From: SZUA-442 sp963792405
GTDB lineage: Bacteria; Actinomycetota; Acidimicrobiia; Spongiisociales; UBA5794
DNA length: 64,000 nt
Direction of reading: 5' to 3'
NCBI GenBank assembly: GCA_963792405.1
Contig: CAWBVU010000006.1
Coordinates: 682,001 to 746,000 of the forward strand
Under the pieces are notes generated by a model. That model was not told the origin of the DNA, made no database searches, and was given only the letters and a program-made list of their open reading frames with translations. Shown here in pieces: positions 36,795-45,507 of the stretch (its first letter is position 1; each line of letters opens with the position of its first letter). Position numbers and translations under genes: made by a program.

Positions 36795-36809
36795 GACGCA
36801 CTGTTCAGT
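36795..36809 (+). repeat. 16S processing stem, 3' strand
   Basis: The exact complement of 34907-34921. It sits in the 200-nt 16S-23S spacer, which carries no tRNA gene. Confidence 0.85.
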
Positions 36810-36870
36810 CGTGAGGGAGTCGGGACCGATCTGCGGATCGGAACGGGCACCTCAGGCTCTTTGAGAACTG

Positions 36871-36888
36871 CATAGCGAGCACAAAGTC
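36871..36888 (+). repeat. 23S processing stem, 5' strand (pairs with 40762-40779)
   Basis: CATAGCGAGCACAAAGTC is exactly complementary to GACTTTGTGCTCGCTATG at 40762-40779, flanking the 23S gene. The pairing brackets pre-23S RNA for RNase III. Confidence 0.85.
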
Positions 36889-37136
36889 AAAGTATTCAAC
36901 ACAATTCAAGCTACTACGGGTAGACGGTGGATGCCTTGGCGCTAGGAGCCGATGAAGGACGTGGCAGTCTGCGATAAGCCTCGGGAAGTTGACAAGCAAG
37001 CGTTGATCCGGGGATGTCCGAATTGGGAAACCAGGCTGGGGTCATGCCCAGTCATTCCGGTCTGAACACATAGGGCCGGTAAAGGAAACCGGGGGAATTG
37101 AAACATCTCAGTACCCCGAGGAAAAGAAAGCAACAG

Positions 37137-37168
<32 letters not shown>

Positions 37169-38036
37169 TCAGCCCAAACCAGTGCGGTGTCAAAGGTCGA
37201 CGCCGTTGCCGTGCTGGGGTAGTGGGACTTGCCTGACGGGACGTCGATCCCGTCGAACGAGTTACAAACTCATTGGATAGCCGAATACCGCTGGAAAGCG
37301 GAGCCGCAGGAGGTAACAGCCCCGTAGGCAAAATTCGATGAGCTCGTGGTGATGTTCCCAAGTAGCACGGGGCACGTGAAATCCCGTGTGAATCTGCCAG
37401 GACCACCTGGTAAGGCTAAATACTACCTAGCGACCGATAGCGGATAGTACCGTGAGGGAACGGTGAAAAGTACCCCGGTGAGGGGAGTGAAATAGTACCT
37501 GAAACCGTCTACCTACAAGCAGTAGGAGGGATCTTCGGATCCTGACTGCCTGCCTTTTGAAGAATGAGCCTACGAGTTATCGATATGTGGCGAGGTTAAG
37601 CCGAGAGGTGGAGCCGCAGCGAAAGCAAGTCTGAATAGGGCGCCAAGTCGCATGTCATAGACCCGAAGCCGAGTGATCTATCCATGGACAGGGTGAAGCG
37701 AGGGTAAGACCTCGTGGAGGCCCGAACCCACCTAGGTTGAAAACTGGGGGGATGATCTGTGGATAGGGGTGAAAGGCCAATCAAACTCGGCGATAGCTGG
37801 TTCTCCCCGAAATAGCTTTAGGGCTAGCGTCGGGTGTTCCGCATTGGGGGTAGAGCACTGATTGGGCTAGGGGGCCAACAAGCTTACCGAACCCAGTCAA
37901 ACTCCGAATCTCAGTGCGCCAAACCCGGCAGTCAGACCATGTGGGATAAGCTTCATGGTCGAAAGGGAAACAGCCCAGACCGCCAGTTAAGGTCCCAAAA
38001 TCATGACTAAGTGGGGAACGATGTAGGGTTGCCCAA

Positions 38037-38085
<49 letters not shown>

Positions 38086-39005
38086 CAGCTCACTGGTCGA
38101 GTGATCCCGCGCGGATGATGTAACGGGGCTCAAGTCATGTACCGAAACTGCGGATTCACGCTTTCAACCCAGGCCTTCGTGGTCCAGGGGGCGTGAGTGG
38201 TAGGGGAGCGTCGAGTGCCCAGCGAAGCGGCGGCGGAAGCCAGTCGTGGAGGGCACTCGAGTGAGAATGTAGGCATGAGTAGCGAATGAAGAGTGAGAAT
38301 CTCTTCCGCCGAATGTCCAAGGGTTCCTGGGGAAGGCTCGTCCGCCCAGGGTTAGTCGGGACCTAAGGCGAGGCCGAAAGGCGTAGTCGATGGACAACAG
38401 GTTGATATTCCTGTACTACTCGAGACGCGATCAGGCCGAATCACGTTTGCTAAGGAAAGCCCTTCGGGGCCTACCGACCCAGCGTGTAGTAGGCCAGCGA
38501 TGGAGTGACACGGAAGGGTAGACGGACCCGGGCGTTGGTTGACCCGGGGTAAGCGTGTAGGCCGAGATCCAGGCAAATCCGGATCTCATCAAGGCTGAGA
38601 CGTGATGCCGAGCCGCATGAGGTGAAGCCGTTGATCCCACGCCGTCGAGAAAAGCTTCTAGCGAGTTTCTCGGGTACCCGTACCCCAAACCGACACAGGT
38701 GGACAAGTAGAGAATACTAAGGCGAGCGAGATAACTCTGGTTAAGGAATTCGGCAAATTGGATCCGTAACTTCGGGAGAAGGATCGCCCCGGTAGGGTGT
38801 AGGACTTCGCGTCCGAAGCCCGAGGGGGTTGCAGAGACCAGGCCCAAGCGACTGTTTACTAAAAACACAGGAGCGTGCTAAGTCGTAAGACGACGTATAC
38901 GCTCTGACGCCTGCCCGGTGCCGGAAGGTCAAGTGGATCGGTTAGCTCTTCGGAGCGAAGCTGTGAAATCAAGCCCCGGTAAACGGCGGCGGTAACTATA
39001 ACCGT

Positions 39006-39778
39006 TGAACAGACACCTGAATGGCGGTTGTAAAACCTGGCTATATGCTGGAACATCCGAGTATCCGGCGGTACTCACCCGTGTCACAGGCACGTGATAT
39101 GCCTTGGACATGGGAAGTGACAAACCGTCCGGTGCGGACAATCAGCAGGAAACCAAAGTCACGACGCAACCGCTCGATCCGAGCTGGATCGTCGGGTTCG
39201 TGGACGGCGAAGGCTGCTTCTCAGTAGCCATACACGCCAATCCACGCAATGCCCGACGCACGGGAGGGTGGCAGCTCACTGCCACGTTCCAGGTGTACCA
39301 GCACGAGAGCGAGCGAGCGCTGTTGGAGCGACTCCGAGCCCATTTTGGGTGCGGCGAGCTCTATCACAAGGGTCCGAACAGTCCGGTATTGACCTCCTCG
39401 GTCAGCCGGCTCGACGACCTGGGGGAACGGGTGATCCCGTTCTTCGAACAGCATCCGTTGCTCGTGAAGGATGACGACTTCCAAACCTTCGCAACGATCG
39501 TGAGATCGATGCGGCGAAAGGAACACTTGCATCCGGATGGGTTCGACCACATCGTCCGACTTGCGTATGCCATGAATGCTCATGGCAAGCAGCGAGCCCG
39601 GCCGATCGAGACCATCCTGCAGGGATCCTCAGAGACTGTACGCCAGGCCCCTCGGTGAGAGGAGGGGATGATACAGTCCGATCCCCATGGCGACATGGGG
39701 AGTCAGGCAGAAATGACCTGGCCAACGTCCCGTGCGGCCGTCCCGCACATCGACATCGGGGACGTAGTAACAAGAATG
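39006..39778 (+). mobile_element. Group I intron in 23S rRNA (after E. coli position 1923)
   Basis: A self-splicing intron of 773 nt carrying a homing endonuclease. The 5' exon ends in U39005 and the intron ends in G39778, as group I rules require. Pairings I can draw: P1 39000-39005 with 39024-39029, including U39005.G39024 at the splice site; P3 CCTGGC 39036-39041 with GCCAGG 39642-39647; P4 TGCTG 39046-39050 with CAGCA 39143-39147; P7 GACTGTA 39634-39640 with TACAGTC 39672-39678; P8 CCCCTC 39648-39653 with GAGGGG 39662-39667; P9 39683-39689 with 39694-39700, capped by GCGA. The Q element AATCAGCAGGAAACC is at 39140-39154. The reading frame occupies the P6 region. Confidence 0.95.
39104..39658 (+). 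CDS. LAGLIDADG homing endonuclease encoded in the 23S intron
   Basis: A single-motif LAGLIDADG protein of 184 aa, expected to act as a homodimer that cuts intronless 23S genes at the H69 site and so spreads the intron. The motif SWIVGFVDGEGCFSV lies near residues 25-39, with the acidic metal-binding residue in DGEGC. Family features follow: TATFQVYQHE, DDLGERVIPFFEQHPL and KDDDFQTFATIVRSM. The frame begins before the Q element and ends inside the P8 loop, so its ends overlap intron catalytic RNA. The first 20 residues are low in conserved features and the true start may lie further in. Translation would need unspliced or excised intron RNA. Confidence 0.93.
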   Translation: MDMGSDKPSGADNQQETKVTTQPLDPSWIVGFVDGEGCFSVAIHANPRNARRTGGWQLTATFQVYQHESERALLERLRAHFGCGELYHKGPNSPVLTSSVSRLDDLGERVIPFFEQHPLLVKDDDFQTFATIVRSMRRKEHLHPDGFDHIVRLAYAMNAHGKQRARPIETILQGSSETVRQAPR

Positions 39779-39833
<55 letters not shown>

Positions 39834-40211
39834 CGACTCGGGCACTGTCTCAACCAGAGACTCGGCGAAATTGCAATGTGAGTAAAGATGCTCACTTCCC
39901 GCGACAGGACGGAAAGACCCCGGGACCTTTACTGCAGCTTGACATTGAAGCACTGTATGCGATGTGCAGGATAGGTGGGAGTCAGTGAAGCGGCCGCGCT
40001 AGCGGCTGTGGAGACAACCTTGAAATACCACCCTTCTCATGGAGTGCTTCTAACTTCGGTCCGTTATCCGGATCAAGGACAGTGTCTGGTGGGCAGTTTC
40101 ACTGGGGTGGTGGCCTCCTAAAGTGTAACGGAGGCGCCCAAAGGTTCCCTCAGCCAGGTCGGCAATCTGGCGTTGAGTGTAAAGGCACAAGGGAGCTTGA
40201 CTGCGAGACCT

Positions 40212-40249
<38 letters not shown>

Positions 40250-40383
40250 CTCGGCGGCATGTGGGTGCGCCGAGGCCAACGGCTAAAAGGTACCCCGGGG
40301 ATAACAGGCTCATACCGCCCAAGAGTCCATATCGACGGCGGTGTTTGGCACCTCGATGTCGGCTCGTCTCATCCTGGGGCTGA

Positions 40384-40420
<37 letters not shown>

Positions 40421-40439
40421 AGGCACGCGAGCTGGGTTT

Positions 40440-40471
<32 letters not shown>

Positions 40472-40586
40472 TCGCGGGCGCAGGAGATTTGAGGAGAGTT
40501 GTCCCTAGTACGAGAGGACCGGGATGAACGTACCTCTGGTGTGCCAGTTGTTCTGCCAAGAGCACGGCTGGTTTGCTACGTACGGA

Positions 40587-40621
<35 letters not shown>

Positions 40622-40761
40622 GGCTCCAAGATGAGATCTCCCACTGAGAAATCAGGTAAGGCCCCTGGTAGAACACCAGGTTGATAGGCCGGAAGTGGAA
40701 GCGCAGCAATGTGTGAAGCTGACCGGTACTAATAGGCCGAGGGCTTGAATTTGAATATCGC

Positions 40762-40779
40762 GACTTTGTGCTCGCTATG
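40762..40779 (+). repeat. 23S processing stem, 3' strand
   Basis: The exact complement of 36871-36888, just after the 23S 3' end. Confidence 0.85.
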
Positions 40780-40805
40780 GAGTGCTCAAGGAGAGCATTC
40801 ACAGC

Positions 40806-40922
<117 letters not shown>

Positions 40923-40933
40923 ACATTCCAATG

Positions 40934-40976
40934 AGAAGGGCCGTCCCAGGTGCACCACACCGGGGGCGGCCCTTCT
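40934..40976 (+). terminator. rRNA operon terminator
   Basis: AGAAGGGCCGTCCC pairs with GGGGCGGCCCTTCT (one G-U pair) around a 15-nt loop, directly after 5S. The downstream sequence is not T-rich. Confidence 0.78.
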
Positions 40977-41065
40977 CCGCGTTCGGGGTCGGTTCAGCGG
41001 CGGGACCCGCAGTGGCGGGCATCGTCGGGCTGGGATGCTCCCGGACGGTCGGGGGCGGACGTTTG

Positions 41066-41071
41066 TACACT
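41066..41071 (+). promoter_or_regulatory. Putative -10 box TACACT upstream of the TPR/low-complexity gene
   Basis: TACACT would start transcription near 41078. The leader to the ATG at 41131 contains GAAGGGA about 9 nt before the start. Confidence 0.38.
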
Positions 41072-41130
41072 CCGATCACACAGTTCGCATGATGGCCGTG
41101 CGCGCATGGTTGACGAAGGGAACGCAGCAG

Positions 41131-42363
41131 ATGGCGCAGGGCAAAGGGCGGGACTCGGGATCGCAGCGCGGGAGCGCCGGTCGATCCGGGGATGGACGAA
41201 CATCCTCCAAGGGTTCCTCCGGCAAGGGTGGTTCTGGCTCGTCGTCGGGCACGCGCAGTTCGTCGTCGGGTAGCTCGTCCGGTTCCCGCACCCCATCGCG
41301 GAAGCCCTCCTCCTCGCGACCCGCCGGACAGGGGAGGGCGGGCGCACGTTCCGGAGGATCAAAGGGCCGTGGGACGGCGGCAGGACCGACCTCGGGCCGG
41401 CCGTCGTCGTCCAACCGACCCAAGGGTCCGAAGGCGTCCGGGCCGAAGGGTCCGAAGGCGTCCGGGCCGAAGGGTCCGAAGGCGTCCGGGCCGAAGGGTC
41501 CGAAGGCGTCCGGGCCGAAGGGTCCGAAGGCGTCCGGGCCGAAGGGATCGTCGGCTCGACGTGCAAGCCCGGCGACCGCATCGTCATCTCCCTCCGCCGG
41601 ATCCCGCCAGTATTCGGCGACCACGAGGAGCGTCGAGGCGAAGCGACGAGAGGAGTCGGCGAGACGGCGCCGGGACCTCAAGGGCGCTGCCGTCAACCTC
41701 CCCAACTGGGTGATCGAGGGGCTCACCCGCGTCACCCCTCGCGACCGCGTCGCCGCAGCGCTCGAAGCCTTGGGTGCCGCATCCGAGGCCCTGGGCGACG
41801 GTCGATACCAGGCTGCGGTCAAACACGGCAACCGGGCGAAGGCCCTGGCACCCCAGGACCCGACGACCCGCGAGATCATCGGCATCGCCGCCTACCGGAT
41901 GGGGGATTGGAAGACCGCGCTCACGGAGCTCCGCGCCTTCCGCCGGATGCAAGGCGACACGACCCACCTCCCTGTCGAAATGGACGTGCTGCGAGCGATG
42001 GGCCGCCGCGGCGATGTCGAAACGGCGTGGAAGGAACTCACGAAACGGGGCGGTTCGGGGCTCGTCATGAATGAGGGCGCCATCGTGTACGCGTCGTTCC
42101 TCCTCGACGAGGGTCGCGTCGATGATGCGTGGGACGTGATCGACCCCGGGCCCCTGAAGCGCGATCCCAACGAGGGGCACCTCCGCCGCTACTACGTCGC
42201 GGCACGAGTCGCCGCGGCGAAAGGTGACCGGGCCAGGGCCAGGACGCTCTCCGATCTGATCATCCTGACCGATCCGTCGTTCCCCGGATACGAGGAGCTC
42301 GAGGCCGAGATCGCCTCGCTCCCGCACGAGGTCCGTCCCAGCAGGGATGACGGTACCCGCTAG
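41131..42363 (+). CDS. TPR protein with a basic low-complexity N-terminus and an octapeptide minisatellite
   Basis: A 410-aa protein in two parts. Residues 1-190 are Ser/Gly/Lys/Arg/Pro-rich and probably disordered. They include five copies of an 8-residue unit (KGPKASGP), encoded by a 24-bp tandem repeat. Residues about 195-405 are helical and TPR-like (GDGRYQAAVKHGNRAKALAP, REIIGIAAYRMGDWKTALTE, LDEGRVDDAWDVI, GDRARARTLSDLIILT). The basic tail suggests nucleic-acid or ribosome binding, and the gene lies just after the rRNA operon, but neither shows function. ATG 41131 has a GAAGGGA site; ATGs at 41089 or 41092 are alternatives. Confidence 0.75.
   Translation: MAQGKGRDSGSQRGSAGRSGDGRTSSKGSSGKGGSGSSSGTRSSSSGSSSGSRTPSRKPSSSRPAGQGRAGARSGGSKGRGTAAGPTSGRPSSSNRPKGPKASGPKGPKASGPKGPKASGPKGPKASGPKGPKASGPKGSSARRASPATASSSPSAGSRQYSATTRSVEAKRREESARRRRDLKGAAVNLPNWVIEGLTRVTPRDRVAAALEALGAASEALGDGRYQAAVKHGNRAKALAPQDPTTREIIGIAAYRMGDWKTALTELRAFRRMQGDTTHLPVEMDVLRAMGRRGDVETAWKELTKRGGSGLVMNEGAIVYASFLLDEGRVDDAWDVIDPGPLKRDPNEGHLRRYYVAARVAAAKGDRARARTLSDLIILTDPSFPGYEELEAEIASLPHEVRPSRDDGTR
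41422..41547 (+). repeat. 24-bp coding tandem repeat, five copies plus a partial sixth
   Basis: Units begin at 41422, 41446, 41470, 41494 and 41518, each running from AAGGGTCCGAAGG through to CCGGGCCG. The copies look near-identical at DNA level, which suggests recent expansion. They encode KGPKASGP repeats. Confidence 0.9.
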
Positions 42364-42457
42364 GTCGCTGCATCTCGGGAGTCGGTACCGCCGCCGATCG
42401 TGTCGCACCCGCCGGATACGTTGAGGGTGTCTCGCACTTCCAGAAGGGAAGTGTGTC

Positions 42458-42808
42458 ATGGACCTCAATCTCGTCGTCCTCGCCGGGCGGATCGCCACGG
42501 AGCCCGACGTGCGGACGTTCCCGACCGGAGCGACGGTCATCAGGTACCTCGTGACGGTGCGAGCCGGCGAGCCGCGAAGGAGGGTCGATGTCATCCCCGT
42601 CACCCTCTGGGATCCGGATGCGGAGCATGTCGCCCGTGCCGAGGACGGTGGGATGCGGGGTCGGCACGTCTGGGTGGCGGGATCGGTGCAGCGACGGTTC
42701 TGGAGCGGCGAGGACGGTCGAACCAGCCGCATCGAAGTCGTCGCCCACGACGTCAAGGTGAGGGAGGATCTGGGGGCCGAGTCGGAGGATGTACACACCC
42801 AGGTCTAA
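42458..42808 (+). CDS. Single-stranded DNA-binding protein-like (OB-fold)
   Basis: A 116-aa SSB-family protein. It begins MDLNLVVLAGRIATEPDVRT, typical of the SSB OB-fold, followed by ATVIRYLVTV, VDVIPVTLWDP, GRHVWVAGSVQRRFW and RIEVVAHDVKV. It lacks the long glycine-rich linker and acidic C-terminal tip of replicative SSB and is shorter than the roughly 150-170 aa main copy. It is probably an accessory paralogue. The AGAAGGGAAG ribosome site is about 7 nt before the ATG, and a TACGTT box at 42417-42422 could be its promoter. Confidence 0.82.
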   Translation: MDLNLVVLAGRIATEPDVRTFPTGATVIRYLVTVRAGEPRRRVDVIPVTLWDPDAEHVARAEDGGMRGRHVWVAGSVQRRFWSGEDGRTSRIEVVAHDVKVREDLGAESEDVHTQV

Positions 42809-42811
42809 GGT
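42806..42811 (+). promoter_or_regulatory. Putative -10 box TAAGGT for the gamma-glutamyltransferase gene
   Basis: TAAGGT overlaps the stop of the SSB-like gene and ends 7 nt before the ATG at 42818. There is no ribosome site between, consistent with a leaderless mRNA. Confidence 0.4.
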
Positions 42812-42817
42812 TCCCCG

Positions 42818-44347
42818 ATGGCACGGACGCTGGTTGCAGCCGCCTCGAGGGCTGCCGCCGACGCAGGCAAGGCGATTGCGGATCTCGGCGGGAATGCCGT
42901 GGATGCCGCGATCGCCGCAGTGATCGCGTCGATGACGACCGAGCTCGGCATCGTCTCCCCCGGTGCAGGTGGGTTCGTGACGATCTGGCCACCAGACGAC
43001 GCCCCCGTGGTGATCGACGCCTACGCCGAGATGCCCGGCCGTGGGCGCCCGAGGCGTGCGCAGGCGTCGACCGCGCGCGTGCGCATGGACTATGGCGGCG
43101 GCATGGAGACCGTGGTGGGGTGGGGCAGCGTGGCCACACCGGGGGCGTTCGCAGGATTCGACGTCGCGTCGCGACGGTACGGCGCCGTTCCGTGGTCGGA
43201 GCTGTTCCTTCCCTCCATCATGCTGGCGAGGGACGGGTTCGAGGTGTCGGCGGCCAGCGCCTACTACATGCAGTATGCCCACGACGTCGTGTACGGCTGG
43301 GACGAGGAGGCGTATGCGATCCACCACCGATCCGATGGCTCCCCGGTCGGTGAGGGCGACATCGTCGTGAACGACGATCTGGCGCAATGCCTCGAGATCC
43401 TCGCCCATCGGGGCGTCGAGGCGCTCTACCGGGGTGACATCGCCGTGGCGCTGGCCATGGCGAGTGCCGAGCGAGGTGGCCTGATCACCATCCACGACCT
43501 CGAGGAGTACGCCCCCGTCGTGCGCCCACCATCACGCGTCGGGATGCACGGGTGGGACATCGCCACGAACGCCCCCCCTGCCGTGGGTGGCATCACGCTG
43601 ACCGCCCTCCTCACACTCATCGAGCGGCTCGGCATCGAGGGGTGGTCAGCGAAGGACGTCGCCGCCTATGCCGAGGCGCAGGACGCGGTCTTCACGTTCC
43701 GCAGATCCGCCCTCGACGGTGACGTGGACCGCTTCGCCGGCGCCGACGAGCTGCTCGAGCTCGCCGGAACGGGGAACCTCGCCGCGATGCATCGATCACC
43801 GTCGACGGTCCACACCTCCGCGGTCGACGACAGCGGCCTTGCGTGCTCGGTGACGGTGTCCGCCGGGTACGGCTCGGGCGCGGTCATTCCCGGATTCGGG
43901 TTCGGGCTCAACAACTCGCTCGGGGAGGTCGAGCTGACATCAGAGGGCCTCCACGCGCTTCCGCCGGGGCAGCGGCTCCTGTCGAACATGGCGCCGACGA
44001 TTGGCCGATCCCGCGACGGCGAAGTCCTCGCGATCGGCTCACCCGGTGCCGATCGCATCACGACGGCGATCGCGACGGTCCTGCTCAACCACGTCGTGTG
44101 CGGCAAGGATCTCGACGTCGCCGTGGCATCACCCCGGATGCACGCAGAGGTGTTCGATGGCGTGCGCACGCTGGCCGTTGAGCCCGGCGTCGACGTCTCC
44201 GACGTCGACGGCTTCGCCGTCCGGGAACTTCCCGCACTGTCGATGTACTTCGGTGGTGTGCAGGCAGCCGTGCAGCGGGCCGACGGGGCCCTCGAGGGCG
44301 CCGCCGATCCCCGACGCACCGGCGCCGTTCGGGTGGGGGGCACGTGA
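42818..44347 (+). CDS. ggt: Gamma-glutamyltransferase family protein
   Basis: An N-terminal-nucleophile hydrolase of 509 aa. Relatives cleave or transfer gamma-glutamyl groups of glutathione-like thiols, or act as acylases. The N-terminal GGNAVDAAIAAVIAS, the Gly-rich SPGAGGFV and the nucleophile region PSTVHTSAVDDSG (Thr of the TVH segment, usually TTHFS) are present, as are LNNSL and APTIG. Homologues autocleave before that Thr. No signal peptide is seen, so it may be cytosolic, unlike E. coli Ggt. Its stop overlaps the next GTG by 4 nt. Confidence 0.87.
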   Translation: MARTLVAAASRAAADAGKAIADLGGNAVDAAIAAVIASMTTELGIVSPGAGGFVTIWPPDDAPVVIDAYAEMPGRGRPRRAQASTARVRMDYGGGMETVVGWGSVATPGAFAGFDVASRRYGAVPWSELFLPSIMLARDGFEVSAASAYYMQYAHDVVYGWDEEAYAIHHRSDGSPVGEGDIVVNDDLAQCLEILAHRGVEALYRGDIAVALAMASAERGGLITIHDLEEYAPVVRPPSRVGMHGWDIATNAPPAVGGITLTALLTLIERLGIEGWSAKDVAAYAEAQDAVFTFRRSALDGDVDRFAGADELLELAGTGNLAAMHRSPSTVHTSAVDDSGLACSVTVSAGYGSGAVIPGFGFGLNNSLGEVELTSEGLHALPPGQRLLSNMAPTIGRSRDGEVLAIGSPGADRITTAIATVLLNHVVCGKDLDVAVASPRMHAEVFDGVRTLAVEPGVDVSDVDGFAVRELPALSMYFGGVQAAVQRADGALEGAADPRRTGAVRVGGT

Positions 44348-45489
44348 ATCCGACGCCCACTGCGTTGGACCTCGTGAAGGCGGCGCTCGATCCTCTCCGC
44401 CTCTCGGTCCTCGGGAGTGCTGCGATGGGGCCCGTGTCCGTCGCTGAGATGGCCGAGCGCCTCGACGTCGAGCCTCGCGACGTGGCCGAGGCGATCGGCC
44501 ATCTCAGGGCGATCGGTCTCCTCGACGATCGGGCCGTGTTGGACCTCGATGCGATCCGGTCGGTCGCGAAGGAGCTCCCAAGCGAACACGGGGACCTCGG
44601 TACGCCCGTGGAGGGGCCGTGGACCCCGGACGAGGCCGCGGTGCTCGGGAGGTTCTTCGATGGCGCCCGCCTGGTGCAGATCCCCCAGTCCGCGGCGAAG
44701 CGCAGACTGGTCCTCGAGAAGATCGCACTGGCCTTCGAGCCCGGGCGTCGGTATCCCGAACGTGATGTCAACTTCATGATCCAGCTCGTCCATCCCGACT
44801 ACGCCGCGATCCGTCGCTACATGGTCGAGGAGGGGTTCATGGATCGCGCCGACGGCGCGTACTGGCGGACCGGAGGTCGCTACGAGGTCCCCAGCCCGTT
44901 CGCGCGTGTGCAGGACACCGAGGCCGATCGCGAGGCGGTTCCGACGTCGATGGAGCTGGTCGAGCTGCGTCCGTATCGCACGGACATGCTGCTGTCGCTC
45001 GTCGAGGTGGCGAACGACCCGAGGATCCCGAGGTACATGGGCGACCAGTTCGCCCACCCGTACACGGTCGATGCAGGCGAGCAGTGGATCGAGATGGCCA
45101 CCGCGTCGGATCCGGTGACCCAGTACGCGATCCACGTCGACGGGCGCCTCGTCGGCGGACTGGGTGGATGTCCGATGCACGCGGAGGCCACGGGGACGTG
45201 CGAGATCGGTTGGTGGCTCCATCCCGACTGCTGGGGCCGGGGGATCATGACCGCATGTGTCGTGGCGCTCATCGACGAGTTCCTCGGAAGGGGGATGATG
45301 CGCGTATGGGCGCCGATCATGGCCCCGAACCGTGCCTCCGCACGTGTCGCTGAGAAGGCGGGGATGCGGTTCGAGGGGACGGCACGGTCACACTACCTCA
45401 AGGCCGGGGTCCGCCACGATGCCCTCCACTATGGGCTCACCCGTCGCCAGTGGCTCGACGCGCGTGCGTCCGGCACGACACGTTCGTGA
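44344..45489 (+). CDS. Fusion: ArsR-type HTH + DUF2087 + GNAT acetyltransferase
   Basis: A three-part protein of 381 aa. Residues 1-75 form a winged helix of ArsR type (LRLSVLGSAAMGPVSVAEMA, LDVEPRDVAEAIGHLRAIGL). Residues about 95-180 match DUF2087 (LGRFFDGARLVQIPQSAAKR, PGRRYPERDVNFMIQLVHPD, ADGAYWRT), often found joined to such helices. Residues about 200-375 are a RimJ/RimL-like GNAT fold (EIGWWLHPDCWGRGIMTACV with its acetyl-CoA loop, then NRASARVAEKAGMRFEGTAR). It is coupled to the gamma-glutamyltransferase gene by GTGA. It may sense a signal and acetylate a target, or control genes; neither can be shown here. Confidence 0.85.
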   Translation: MNPTPTALDLVKAALDPLRLSVLGSAAMGPVSVAEMAERLDVEPRDVAEAIGHLRAIGLLDDRAVLDLDAIRSVAKELPSEHGDLGTPVEGPWTPDEAAVLGRFFDGARLVQIPQSAAKRRLVLEKIALAFEPGRRYPERDVNFMIQLVHPDYAAIRRYMVEEGFMDRADGAYWRTGGRYEVPSPFARVQDTEADREAVPTSMELVELRPYRTDMLLSLVEVANDPRIPRYMGDQFAHPYTVDAGEQWIEMATASDPVTQYAIHVDGRLVGGLGGCPMHAEATGTCEIGWWLHPDCWGRGIMTACVVALIDEFLGRGMMRVWAPIMAPNRASARVAEKAGMRFEGTARSHYLKAGVRHDALHYGLTRRQWLDARASGTTRS

Positions 45490-45495
45490 CGCTCG

Positions 45496-45501
45496 TACCC
45501 T
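45496..45501 (+). promoter_or_regulatory. Putative -10 box TACCCT for the SURF1 gene
   Basis: TACCCT ends 7 nt before the GTG start at 45508, the leaderless spacing. Confidence 0.42.
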
Positions 45502-45507
45502 CGCCGG

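Noticed and set aside
36704..36903. A tRNA gene in the 16S-23S spacer
   Set aside because: No cloverleaf or T-loop sequence is present; the spacer is accounted for by processing stems and linker.
41422..41547. A CRISPR array
   Set aside because: The 24-bp units are directly adjacent without unique spacers and lie in frame within a coding sequence. No cas genes are present in the window.
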